NCBI RefSeq assembly: GCF_011405515.1
Contig: NZ_AP022671.1
Location: 620,001-684,000, forward strand
Source of the DNA: Nitrospira sp. KM1
GTDB lineage: Bacteria > Nitrospirota > Nitrospiria > Nitrospirales > Nitrospiraceae
DNA: 64,000 bases
Reading direction: 5' to 3'
A program made the translations under genes and the position numbers. Position 1 is the first letter of the stretch. Each line of letters begins with the position of its first letter. Shown piece after piece: positions 1 to 6,829 of this stretch. Below the pieces are notes generated by a model that was not told the origin of the DNA, searched no databases, and saw only the letters and a program-made list of their open reading frames with translations.

Positions 1-286
1 CGGCGTTGATGTCCTTGGCGTTGGAAGAGGAAAACCTGCCCTCTGTCGAGGTGCCTGTCCCCTGAATCATCCCGGCAATCTGATTGATATTCCCCGGGAC
101 GGAATAAAAGAAATAATACGTTCCATCACTCAATACGGCGGCCGTCAGCGTCCGGCCACTGCCGGTGCTGCCGGACCACGCTCCTTCGGCGGTCGTTGCC
201 ACCGAGTCCGACTCACCTTGATCGCCACAACCCGCCAGGCTGAGTGCGACGATACAGGCCACGATTCCAGGCACGTTGAATTTCAT
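1..286 (-). CDS. Putative secreted lipoprotein (3' end cut by window edge)
   Basis: The frame starts at an ATG on the minus strand (286) and runs off the left edge, giving the first 95 residues. Residues 1-20 form a lipoprotein signal peptide: a hydrophobic stretch ending in the lipobox LAGC, with Cys at residue 20 as the expected lipidation site. A Ser/Gly/Thr-rich segment follows (GAWSGSTGSGRT), then a beta-type stretch (YYFFYSVPG, GMIQGTG) that resembles the small secreted proteins which scale a measured quantity. I do not recognise a family. It is probably anchored to a membrane facing the periplasm. The function is unknown. Confidence 0.7.
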   Translation of the reverse strand, partial: MKFNVPGIVACIVALSLAGCGDQGESDSVATTAEGAWSGSTGSGRTLTAAVLSDGTYYFFYSVPGNINQIAGMIQGTGTSTEGRFSSSNAKDINA

Positions 287-492
287 GCACGTACCCTACA
301 GCGGCGCCGGTCGTGACATCAAGGGAATACCCTATTAGGTGGGTGATCCGATTCGTTGGATGAGCGGAATGACGCAGAATTGCCGGCTTCTTGACCGTTC
401 ACTGTGGCAAACAATCGATTATGTGCAAGTGTGCGTGCCAAGCATGGAAGGTATGACAATGAGGGGAGTGACCGGCTGGTGCGCAGTCGGAT

Positions 493-969
493 TTAAAAGA
501 AGGAATCCAACCACCCCTTTTCATGCCTTTTTTCAGGGGTGTCTTTGAAGACTTTCCCGACCGTCGTAACCCCCTTTCTCACCGCCTGGTCGAGGACATC
601 TCCCGACGTAAGCGGCTTGCAAAATGCCTGTTGTGCACCATTGGCAATAGCGAGGTTCAAGACTTCCTTATTGTGCAAGCGAGTGAGCACGATGACCGGA
701 ACATTCGGCCTTCTCGCTACCGGAACGAGTTTGATCAAAACTTCGAAACCGCTCATATCCGGAAGATCCAGCTCCAGAATTACGCACTGGACCGGACGAG
801 ACCCATAGATCGCCAGACCGGCCTGGCCGTCGAGCGCCTCGAGAATTCTGTACTCGGGAGAAATAATCCGCAAGCGGTCGACGAAGTAATGCCGGTCCTG
901 ATCATTCCCGTCTATGAACAAGACCGTTGTCGTACCGGTCGATGAGAAACCAGGAGACATGAAGGCCAT
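493..969 (-). CDS. Stand-alone receiver-domain protein, copy 1 (phospho-acceptor Asp is Glu)
   Basis: This 158-residue protein is a single CheY-like receiver without an output domain. Visible landmarks are the first strand VLFIDG at about 16-21, where the usual acidic pair is reduced to one Asp, ILELDLPDMSG at about 64-74, the conserved Thr in VIVLT, and the conserved Lys in CKP. In canonical receivers the phosphorylated Asp lies four residues before the Pro of DxxMP; here that position is Glu66. I infer it is not phosphorylated in the normal way and may act as a constitutive or protein-binding receiver. The ATG at 969 is preferred over an upstream in-frame start at 1086 because a GAGGGTGG stretch precedes it and a good promoter lies at 1019-1047. 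Paralogues are at 2429-2938 and 3168-3659. Confidence 0.8.
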   Translation of the reverse strand: MAFMSPGFSSTGTTTVLFIDGNDQDRHYFVDRLRIISPEYRILEALDGQAGLAIYGSRPVQCVILELDLPDMSGFEVLIKLVPVARRPNVPVIVLTRLHNKEVLNLAIANGAQQAFCKPLTSGDVLDQAVRKGVTTVGKVFKDTPEKRHEKGWLDSFF

Positions 970-1018
970 CGGCGACCACCCTCGGTTCATGATCTGGCGA
1001 TGACTGCGCGGTCCTAGA

Positions 1019-1080
1019 ATCGTAGGCCGTTGCAAAAGTGAGGTCAACAGGGCACAAATGGCCTCTGGTGGCCGATTTGC
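1019..1080 (-). promoter_or_regulatory. Promoter of receiver gene 1 with upstream conserved element
   Basis: Read on the minus strand, TTGACC (1042-1047) and TACGAT (1019-1024) form -35 and -10 boxes separated by 17 nt. The segment upstream of the -35 begins with GCAAATCGGC and is exactly 33 nt long up to TTGACC. The same arrangement precedes the other two receiver genes. The start of transcription would lie about 40 nt before the ATG at 969. Confidence 0.6.
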
Positions 1081-1206
1081 TGCCATTCCTGGCGCTCGAG
1101 AGACAGGCCTTCAGGCCACAATTCGAAGGAGCATCTGACACCGCTTTTAGCTTGGATTCTGGAAGGAAGTGCTTCAGAGAACTTGCTACGGTCCGACCGT
1201 GTTGCC

Positions 1207-1668
1207 TCAAGCCGCGACATTCACCCCATTCTGCTTGAGTACCTCCAATACCTTGGGAATATCCGGAGGGCCGGGGGGAATCTCCTTGCTGATGGCGGTG
1301 AACATCTGTGAAGCCGTGCCACCCTGACCGGTGAGTTCGAGCATTTGGCCGCCGCCGGAGCCGTAGCGAAAACCGTGAATCGTGCCGGCGGGCACGTGCA
1401 CGAGCGTACCGGGCATGCACAGTACGGTCTTGTCTGCGCAACTGAACTCGATCTGGCCTTTGAGGATAAAGAAAGACTCATCCCAGGCGTGGCTATGCAG
1501 CGGCGGACCCGTTCCTTCGTCTCCCTGCTGGAGGCTGATCTCATACGATCGTGTCGCCGCGTTTGACGCGAGCACGGTCACCTTGGTACCGAGCACATCC
1601 AATGCGGGATCGTAGTCCTTGGGTGTCACGATAAACGGCTGGGTCTTCACGGCGGTATGTTCGCTCAT
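1207..1668 (-). CDS. Cupin-domain protein
   Basis: This 153-residue protein has a single small cupin barrel. The first cupin motif is visible as PPLHSHAWDESFFILKG at about 55-71, with two His and a Glu as likely metal ligands, and the second as PAGTIHGFRY at about 93-102. The family binds a metal and either catalyses small-molecule reactions or senses ligands; no substrate can be read here. The ATG at 1668 is preceded by GAGGGGAG at a suitable distance. It stands alone between the first receiver gene and a divergent secreted-protein gene. No signal peptide is present, so it is expected in the cytoplasm. Confidence 0.8.
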   Translation of the reverse strand: MSEHTAVKTQPFIVTPKDYDPALDVLGTKVTVLASNAATRSYEISLQQGDEGTGPPLHSHAWDESFFILKGQIEFSCADKTVLCMPGTLVHVPAGTIHGFRYGSGGGQMLELTGQGGTASQMFTAISKEIPPGPPDIPKVLEVLKQNGVNVAA

Positions 1669-1947
1669 GGCTGGAATCTCCCCTCGTAATCGGGAAACGA
1701 TTGTCGCGGTTCCTCGATTCGCTTGTCAACGCCTGCCCGGACATTCACAGCGGCCAAGGGAAGCTCGGAGGCATCCGTAACACGCGGTCCGTTCGACCCC
1801 TGTTCTGTTCATTTCAATCAAGTTCTCCGTGACCGTCGAAAGTCACTCGTTTCTTGACGCCGGCAAGGTTGTTGGGAACGATAGCAGTCACAGCACGACA
1901 GGTTGTCAGATCAATCCGACCGGCACCGCAGAAATCAGGAGGCCCCG

Positions 1948-2274
1948 TTGAAACCGCATACGTTTACTACTGTGCTCACGTTCGTCCTCATTCTCTCCGT
2001 GAATGCCGCCTCCAATTTGCCTGCCTGCGCACGAGAATTGGACCTTGAGGTGTACGGCATGGTCAGTTATGGAATGACAGAAGCCGAGGTTGCCAGGCGC
2101 ACCGGCTCACCCGATCAGCGGATCGATCAATATGAACCGACCCAGCTTGGACAGCGCGTGGTGAGCTATCAGTATGTTTGGAATGGCGACGCGAGCAAAG
2201 GAGAATGGACAACGACCATTACATTTTCCAGCAATACCAACAAAGTGGTGCAGATTGACCGAAGCCGGCGATAG
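1948..2274 (+). CDS. Small secreted protein, BamE/SmpA-like fold suspected
   Basis: I start this gene at a TTG (1948) because an AGGAGG Shine-Dalgarno sequence lies 5 nt upstream. A frame-extended start at 1903 would put a charged segment before the signal peptide. The product is 108 residues: a signal peptide of about 26 residues (KPHTFTTVLTFVLILSV, cleavage probably near ACA-R), then VYGMVSYGMTEAEVARRTGSP and VVSYQYVW..TITFSSNTNKVVQI. The pattern of a helix with G.PD followed by a strand ending in KVVxI is typical of small BamE/SmpA/DUF2845-type periplasmic proteins. This assignment rests on the pattern only. Confidence 0.65.
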   Translation: MKPHTFTTVLTFVLILSVNAASNLPACARELDLEVYGMVSYGMTEAEVARRTGSPDQRIDQYEPTQLGQRVVSYQYVWNGDASKGEWTTTITFSSNTNKVVQIDRSRR

Positions 2275-2428
2275 TCAACCACCGATGGTTCTCTGCTGGA
2301 CGACACTCTCTCCATATTTCTGCCTCACGGTTGAACATCGATATCCATCGTGAGCCATCGAAGCTCGCATGAACTAAACCTGTGACATCCCTATATACAG
2401 ATCCAGCCCTTACCCATTGCAGGTGAGA

Positions 2429-2938
2429 TCACTGACCGGTGGGAGGTTGGTCCATCTTCCGGCCGGTTGTTTCTCTTCTAGGAAAGTCGAAAACTTCTCT
2501 CTGTTCCTTGCCGGTGCGTGGTACTGCCTCGATTGCTCTGAACACTGCCTTGCTGAGCACATCTCCTGATGTGATTGCCTTATGTAAACAGACCTGTGCC
2601 CCGTTCTTCTCGACAAGCTCACTGAGCATAAAATTGGACAGTGTGGTGAGGACAACGACCGGGACAGTCGGACGACGAGCGATGGGAACCAGCTCGATGA
2701 GAATCTCGAAGCCGCTCATATTAGGAAGATCGAGTTCCAGGACTACGCAATCGATGTGGTGAGTATAGAAGCAGTCGAGACCCGTCTTCCCACTGTCGGC
2801 CAGGAATGTGAAGTACTCGGGTGCAAGGCGGTCGGCAAAATATTCGCGGTCTTCGCGATTTCCGTCAATGATCAGAACGGACTTCCTATCTGAATGTGCT
2901 GGTGAAGATGGAGGCCGGGGAGGAAGCAGATTTATCAT
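2429..2938 (-). CDS. Stand-alone receiver-domain protein, copy 2 (phospho-acceptor Asp is Glu)
   Basis: This 169-residue single receiver is clearly paralogous to the genes at 493-969 and 3168-3659. VLIIDGNREDREYFADRL forms the first strand and helix, with one Asp instead of the usual acidic pair. CVVLELDLPNMSG carries Glu68 in place of the phosphorylatable Asp. The Thr of VVVLTTL and the Lys of LHKA remain. No output domain is present; a short basic tail follows the domain. The start is the ATG at 2938, with only a weak Shine-Dalgarno sequence. A TTGACC/CACAAT promoter lies at 2980-3008. It probably acts by binding a partner protein. Confidence 0.8.
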   Translation of the reverse strand: MINLLPPRPPSSPAHSDRKSVLIIDGNREDREYFADRLAPEYFTFLADSGKTGLDCFYTHHIDCVVLELDLPNMSGFEILIELVPIARRPTVPVVVLTTLSNFMLSELVEKNGAQVCLHKAITSGDVLSKAVFRAIEAVPRTGKEQREVFDFPRRETTGRKMDQPPTGQ

Positions 2939-2979
2939 GACAGCGATCTGAACAGGATGGTCAAAGAGCGTGAAAGGTT

Positions 2980-3041
2980 ATTGTGAGGCGGATGGCATAT
3001 TAGGTCAACAGACCGAGAAGCCCGGGTAGGAGCTGATTTGC
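2980..3041 (-). promoter_or_regulatory. Promoter of receiver gene 2 with upstream conserved element
   Basis: On the minus strand TTGACC (3003-3008) is followed after 17 nt by CACAAT (2980-2985). A 33-nt block starting GCAAATCAGCTCCTA lies directly upstream of the -35 (3009-3041). It matches the block in front of receiver gene 3 closely and that of gene 1 partly. Confidence 0.55.
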
Positions 3042-3167
3042 CGGTCAAGATCATCGGCTTGGCAGGGTCTGCCTATCAAAAGTCCCGTGCTAAATCATCG
3101 TGATGATTTTAGCTCCAGGCCGATTCACTTGGAAATCCACACGGCTGGCACAGCTCGCCCGCGAGCA

Positions 3168-3659
3168 TTAGATGGAAAGTCTGGTCTTAGTTCTAGAGAA
3201 CTTGAACAATTCTTTCTGTTCCTTAGTAGCATACGGGACTGCCGCTATCGCCTTGAACACAGCCTCCCTGAGTTGATCTCCTGACGTGGCCGCTTTATGC
3301 AGCCCTGCTTGAGCGCCGTTCTTCACAGCAAGTTCGGTCAGCATCACGTTCTGTAATCTGGTGAGAACGATGACCGGAACAGTCGGACGACGAGCCACAG
3401 GAACCAGCTCAACGAGTACTTCGAATCCGCTCATATCGGGAAGATCAAGCTCAAGGACTACACAGTCGATTCGGTGGGCGTAAAAACATTCGAGGCCGGC
3501 CTTTCCTCTACCGGCCATGTACAGGAAATACTCTGGCACAAGACGGTCGGCATAATACTCTCGATCATTGAGAATACCGTCAATGATCAGCACAGAGTTC
3601 CTGTCATAGCTTCCGGTGGATGATAATTGCGCAGGAGTGGAGGGTGAGGTAGACGCCAT
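3168..3659 (-). CDS. Stand-alone receiver-domain protein, copy 3 (phospho-acceptor Asp is Glu)
   Basis: This 163-residue receiver protein is the third tandem copy. VLIIDG is the first strand. CVVLELDLPDMSG carries Glu70 at the phospho-acceptor position, and VIVLTRL and LHKAATSGDQL contain the conserved Thr and Lys. The ATG at 3659 has a strong GCAGGAGG Shine-Dalgarno sequence. The N-terminal 22 residues are Ser/Thr/Pro-rich and differ between the copies, whereas the domain and promoter are conserved, pointing to duplication of whole gene-plus-promoter units. Its partner is unknown. Confidence 0.8.
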   Translation of the reverse strand: MASTSPSTPAQLSSTGSYDRNSVLIIDGILNDREYYADRLVPEYFLYMAGRGKAGLECFYAHRIDCVVLELDLPDMSGFEVLVELVPVARRPTVPVIVLTRLQNVMLTELAVKNGAQAGLHKAATSGDQLREAVFKAIAAVPYATKEQKELFKFSRTKTRLSI

Positions 3660-3694
3660 GGAAGACCTCCTGCGTTATATGGTGAAGATGCTGT

Positions 3695-3756
3695 AGTCTG
3701 CGCCGGGTGGGAGATTTGGTCAAGGGACCTGGAAGCCAAGATAGGAGCCGATTTGC
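3695..3756 (-). promoter_or_regulatory. Promoter of receiver gene 3 with upstream conserved element
   Basis: On the minus strand TTGACC (3718-3723) is followed by a weak -10 (CAGACT at 3695-3700, 17-nt spacing). The 33-nt block upstream (3724-3756) starts GCAAATCGGCTCCTA, as in the other two receiver promoters. Confidence 0.5.
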
Positions 3757-3770
3757 CGGCCAGCATCGTC

Positions 3771-3985
3771 TCTGCCCCGCTCGGCACGCCATGAACTAGA
3801 AGTCCTAGACCCCGCCATCATCCGCCGGATTCTGCCAAAGATCGAATCGCTCGCAGACGCTCCTCGTCCACACGGTGCCCGCAAGCTAACCGGCGAGAAA
3901 CACGTGTGGCAAATCCGCATCGGTGTTCTCTGCGTCTCTCCTGATGGAAAGCGTATCAAGAAGATATGTGGGGTGGAATTGCATC
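3771..3985 (+). pseudogene. RelE-family toxin remnant, apparently mosaic
   Basis: One frame of the plus strand reads LPRSARHELEVLDPAIIRR followed by ILPKIESLADAPRPHGARK and then LTGEKHVWQIRIG. This is the first two thirds of a RelE/ParE-type toxin. The expected next strand (DYRVIYEI) is replaced by LCVSPDGKRIKKICG. SPDGKRIKK resembles the middle of the relE copy at 7721 (IPDGKRIKKLQG), suggesting two relE copies joined. No suitable start codon precedes the homologous part and the C-terminus is missing, so I call it a dead gene. It lies just ahead of an intact RelE-like/XRE pair. Boundaries are approximate. Confidence 0.6.
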
Positions 3986-4022
3986 TCACTTCTTGGAGCG
4001 TAAGACAAGAGCTCCTTCGTGC

Positions 4023-4056
4023 TTGAGCTTGGCGAGCCTATATCATATATGGTATA
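4023..4056 (+). promoter_or_regulatory. Promoter with overlapping palindromic operator for the toxin-antitoxin pair
   Basis: TTGAGC (4023-4028) and TATATG (4046-4051) are spaced by 17 nt. The segment 4039-4056 is an 18-bp palindrome with one mismatched pair (TATATCATATATGGTATA), covering the -10. This is the usual layout of an autoregulated toxin-antitoxin operator bound by the HTH antitoxin. Confidence 0.55.
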
Positions 4057-4069
4057 CGTTAATCGCGAC

Positions 4070-4336
4070 ATGTGGGAGATCTTCGAACATCGACGCGCGG
4101 CAAAGCGGCTCGATCGTCTCCCAAAAGAAATCCTCAAACGGTATGAGAAGTGGAAAGATATCGTAAGGGTCTCTGGACCGTCAGGGCTTCGACTGATCAA
4201 GGGATTCCACGATGAGCAGCTGCAGGGAGAGTGGAAGGAACATCGGTCATCGCGCCTTGGCGATCAGTATCGCGTCATCTACAAGATGGACCAAGAACGA
4301 ATTTTGGTTCTTGTAATAGATTTAAACCGCGCATGA
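4070..4336 (+). CDS. RelE/YafQ-type toxin of a type II toxin-antitoxin pair
   Basis: The protein is 88 residues from the ATG at 4070. I prefer this over ATG 4049 because the -10 box and operator cover 4049, but 4049 remains possible. It begins MWEIFEHRRAAKRLDRLP, the usual helical start of RelE-fold toxins. It continues with GLRLIKGFHDEQLQGEWK, EHRSSRLGDQYRVIYKM and RILVLVIDLNRA, which match the beta-sheet core of the RelE/StbE (YafQ-like) mRNA interferases. The frame is complete. The XRE antitoxin gene follows 15 nt downstream, so the order is toxin first, as in higBA. Toxin activity is inferred from family and context. Confidence 0.75.
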   Translation: MWEIFEHRRAAKRLDRLPKEILKRYEKWKDIVRVSGPSGLRLIKGFHDEQLQGEWKEHRSSRLGDQYRVIYKMDQERILVLVIDLNRA

Positions 4337-4351
4337 TTATCGGAGGCAATC

Positions 4352-4618
4352 ATGAGAACTAGAGAATTTCAGCCGGCACGAAAGCGGGTGACCGTATCCG
4401 TCGGTGAATCGGTACGCATCATGCGGGAACTTCAAGGAGTCACACAGAATGAGCTGGCCAGGCTGACTGGAATCCCACAATCCACAATATCTGCCATCGA
4501 AACTGACAGCATCAATCTTGGCGTTGAACGTGCAAAGGTTCTGGCTCGTGCGCTACGTTGCCACCCGGCTGTGCTGGTTTTCCCAGGATGGGACATTCAC
4601 AAGCCGTCTGCCGCGTAA
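4352..4618 (+). CDS. XRE-family helix-turn-helix antitoxin (HigA-like)
   Basis: This 88-residue protein has a helix-turn-helix at about 22-75: ESVRIMRELQGVTQNELARL, then TGIPQSTISAIETDSINLG. The short C-terminus (CHPAVLVFPGWDI) resembles antitoxins of RelE-like toxins. A GGAGG Shine-Dalgarno sequence precedes the ATG at 4352. It is co-transcribed with the upstream toxin gene and is the obvious candidate to bind the palindrome at 4039-4056 and to neutralise the toxin. Confidence 0.8.
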   Translation: MRTREFQPARKRVTVSVGESVRIMRELQGVTQNELARLTGIPQSTISAIETDSINLGVERAKVLARALRCHPAVLVFPGWDIHKPSAA

Positions 4619-4887
4619 AATCCTTGCGCCCGCCGACACGTCGAAGCCCCGCGACTCTGCAATGCAATTTGGAACCAATCAGCAGTAAAGTTCCACCGCA
4701 GCTCGCGAACTTCCGAAAGAATCGCCATCTCGGAGTGCTACTTCATGAAAGCCTTTCTTCTCTCAGTCAACATCAATGCCTACAATAGGAGATGAGGTGG
4801 CAATGGAAAAGCTGAAAAAACGTTAGCTCGTCCATCCTCTGGAAGGCAAGTAACCGAGCAGTCTTGCCGGCTTTGTTTTGTCAGCTC

Positions 4888-5127
4888 TCATCCCACCTTG
4901 GGCAGGTGGAACTCGGCAATTACCGGTAGTGTGACTGGTTCTCCTTTGGCGACACGAGACGAGAAAAACAGAATTTCGAGGTTTTCAAGATCATGCGTCT
5001 GTGGGTTCAGCCGAGCAACGACCCCATAATCTAATTCCTCGGAGTCCTGCTCGGGATACGGTTTCGTTTTTCCGAGATACAATATATCGCCGGCTTTGTC
5101 GTATTCCACCGTCAGGGTCGTTTCCAT
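4888..5127 (-). CDS. DUF2283-family protein, candidate antitoxin
   Basis: This 79-residue protein starts METTLTVEYDKAGDILYLGK, the typical DUF2283 opening with an acidic DxxGDILY motif, followed by VVARLNPQTHDLENLEILFF. The ATG at 5127 has an AGGAGG Shine-Dalgarno sequence 9 nt upstream. The gene overlaps the 3' end of the next gene upstream (stop at 5112) by 16 nt, so the two are translationally coupled. DUF2283 proteins are small and often sit beside toxin-like genes, so I suggest an antitoxin role. Confidence 0.7.
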   Translation of the reverse strand: METTLTVEYDKAGDILYLGKTKPYPEQDSEELDYGVVARLNPQTHDLENLEILFFSSRVAKGEPVTLPVIAEFHLPKVG

Positions 5128-5435
5128 AGCACTACCCCTCCTGAGAGCTGCCGAGCCACATACGCGGTCACGATCCAATGTCGACCGGGGGGAGACGGAT
5201 CAGCGACCACCACAACGACAACAAATTTACCGCCTTTGACATCAGGAAACCAATGGGAAAATAACAGACTGTTGGAGAATCGAACATCCTTCCGCACTTC
5301 ATCAGGATCAGCTAGGGTTTCTTCGATGTGATCTCGGTGTTGGGGCAATAACTCTGGGTGCTTCTCGCGGATATGCGATTCTCGCTCTTCTGTCAATTCG
5401 ACCTGAGTCTTAAGGAACGGACAGCGCAAGTTCAT
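5112..5435 (-). CDS. Small RelE/EndoU-like (PBECR-type) protein, candidate toxin
   Basis: The product is 107 residues from the ATG at 5435 (AAGGGA upstream). It reads CPFLKTQVELTEERESHIRE, KHPELLPQHRDHIEETLADP, NSLLFSHWFPDVKGGKFVVV, WIVTAYVARQLSGGVVLWK. This resembles a widespread small family with a conserved R..HI..KHPE segment, a strand core and a final TAY....GG..LW, which I associate with the phage barnase-EndoU-colicin-RelE-like nuclease group. His and Glu of the H...KHPE segment and Thr-Ala-Tyr are candidate active-site residues. It overlaps the DUF2283 gene, suggesting a toxin-antitoxin pair. The family call is from memory of the pattern. Confidence 0.55.
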   Translation of the reverse strand: MNLRCPFLKTQVELTEERESHIREKHPELLPQHRDHIEETLADPDEVRKDVRFSNSLLFSHWFPDVKGGKFVVVVVVADPSPPGRHWIVTAYVARQLSGGVVLWKRP

Positions 5436-5781
5436 CGCAGCTTTCCCTTGTGCCTCGTCGTGAGGCACTCAATGCTCCCGACCATCAGGCCCAGGAGCAA
5501 CTGCGGCAGGATACATTGGCATGAGGATTTTGGAAAGTGCTGGCATGCGGAAGACGGCGGATCAGAGTTCAGTGGCAGGCACGGTGTGGAAAGATTGGAG
5601 CGACGGCAGAATCCAGCGGATCAGCAGTAAATACCGCCTCAGAAAAAACTTCCGGTACATTTTTCTTTATTCAAGACAATTGTTCACCCCAAAAACTTTG
5701 ACACCGTTTCTCCTATTGAGCGTAATGCAAGGGCAATCTCTTGATGTTGGCTTTGCACCGTAACTCGGTTATTCTTCAGGC
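5436..5781. other. Intergenic stretch without a convincing gene
   Basis: No reading frame here looks like a real protein. The right part contains a promoter for the hicAB remnant (5698-5726). A short motif CTTCCGGTACATTTTTC near 5650 resembles short motifs at 7294 and 8114. Confidence 0.5.
5698..5726 (+). promoter_or_regulatory. Promoter upstream of hicA/hicB
   Basis: TTGACA (5698-5703), a perfect -35 consensus, is followed after 17 nt by CGTAAT (5721-5726) as a -10. The GTG of hicA lies about 55 nt further on. Confidence 0.5.
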
Positions 5782-5978
5782 GTGAAGGTTGGCGATGTAC
5801 TGGATAAGCTACGAGAAGATGGTTGGTTCATTGTTGCCACGAAGGGCAGTCATCGCCAATTTAAGCATGCCAGTAAACCTGGCCGCGTCACTGTGGCTGG
5901 CAAACCAAGCGATGACTTGCCTCCTGGAAACTGAATAGTATCTTTAAGCAAGCTGGCTGGAAAAAAGGAGCACACTGA
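5782..5978 (+). pseudogene. hicA: hicA mRNA interferase, frameshifted near its 3' end
   Basis: From the GTG at 5782 the frame reads KVGDVLDKLREDGWFIVATK, GSHRQFKHASKPGRVTVAGK, PSDDLPPGN and then stops at 5932. The family normally continues with a helix after PPGT. That helix is present in another frame: LNSIFKQAGWKKGAH, ending with the TGA at 5976-5978. A single missing base near 5928-5931 (around GGAAAC) explains the break. The double-stranded-RNA-binding-like fold and the active-site His (GSHRQ) are in the intact part, so the 50-residue product may fold poorly but is not necessarily dead. The hicB start is 2 nt behind the restored stop. Confidence 0.75.
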
Positions 5979-5979
5979 C

Positions 5980-6192
5980 ATGCGTTATGCTGTGGTGATA
6001 GAAAAAGCACCCGCGAATTATGCGGCATATGTTCCGGACCTTCCCGGCTGCATCGCCACGGGTGCCACCGTTGCAGAAACCGAGTCGCTCATCCGTGAAG
6101 CGATTGAGTTTCATTTAGCGGGACTCAAAGAGGATGGCCTTCCTATTCCTCTTCCAAGCAGCCACGTCGAATACGTGGATGTTCCTGCCTAA
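5980..6192 (+). CDS. hicB: HicB-family antitoxin
   Basis: This 70-residue protein reads MRYAVVIEKAPANYAAYVPD, LPGCIATGATVAETESLIRE, AIEFHLAGLKEDGLPIPLPS. It is the compact HicB form: a partially degraded RNase H-like fold with the DLPGC motif, without a separate DNA-binding domain. A GGAG sits upstream of the ATG at 5980. It pairs with the hicA gene directly upstream, whose frame is broken, so this antitoxin may no longer have a functional target here. Confidence 0.85.
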   Translation: MRYAVVIEKAPANYAAYVPDLPGCIATGATVAETESLIREAIEFHLAGLKEDGLPIPLPSSHVEYVDVPA

Positions 6193-6740
6193 CAACCATC
6201 CGATCGACGCAGGCCACCGCAGCGTGTACTACGTGTTAAGCCCTCTCGCAACAAGGACTCTGAACTGGGGTTCTCCAACCCTCATTGCCTCACTCTCCGG
6301 CGGATAGCCCTGCTTCCGGCTGATCGGAAGTCTGGCTATCGGCTGATTGCAAGGTTCAAGGTCGGCTAATTGAAACCTTTCACGCCGGCTGCGCAACAGG
6401 TCTTTACTGATTCAACCCATTCCTATCATGCAGGTTGCATAATGCAGCACGAGGAGTTGGCTAGATTTCAATGCGAATGCGGGCTTTTCAAGTATGCGCC
6501 CTTTAGCAATGGGCACGTGATACACGTGGACTGCGTGCCGGGTGCGGATGAAAACGCTCTACAGATACGTGCGTGCGAATTTCCATCCAGTCGCTCAACT
6601 TCGAGTGGAATCTGCCTGAAAAAAGTAGAATGTCCCCGTTCGCAGCTCTCGTTTTGGCGTCCCTCATGACTCGACTTTTATACAAGATCTTCCGCCTTAC
6701 AAGAGTTGAACCGAAGGAAGGCCACATCGAGGATGCCGAC
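6193..6740. other. Intergenic stretch, no convincing gene
   Basis: Between hicB and the higB remnant no reading frame resembles a known protein. Some frames are open for 80-100 codons but have no Shine-Dalgarno sequence and no family signature. Given the density of broken toxin genes around it, this is probably decayed mobile DNA. Confidence 0.45.
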
Positions 6741-6815
6741 GTAGCAAACTGGCGCGTGATCTTTCGTTTCGAAGATGGACACGCGTGCGACGTCGAACTG
6801 ATTGACTACCACTAA
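6741..6815 (+). pseudogene. higB: higB toxin, C-terminal fragment only
   Basis: The last 24 codons before the stop at 6813-6815 read VANWRVIFRFEDGH and then CDVELIDYH. This is the C-terminal strand pair and tail of HigB toxins (NDQWRICFRWEDG...VDYH). Upstream of codon V the open frame continues to 6573 but no longer resembles HigB. The remaining three quarters of the toxin, including its RNA-binding helices, is missing. The intact higA follows 14 nt downstream. Confidence 0.7.
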
Positions 6816-6829
6816 TGGGAGAATGAACC

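Noticed and set aside
970-1086. N-terminal extension of receiver gene 1 up to an in-frame start at 1086
   Set aside because: It would place the start upstream of the TTGACC/TACGAT promoter and adds 39 residues with no resemblance to the paralogues; the ATG at 969 has a ribosome-binding site.
902-1441. Open minus-strand frame of 179 codons across the receiver and cupin genes
   Set aside because: Arg/Ser-rich shadow of two better-supported genes, without start signals or family features.
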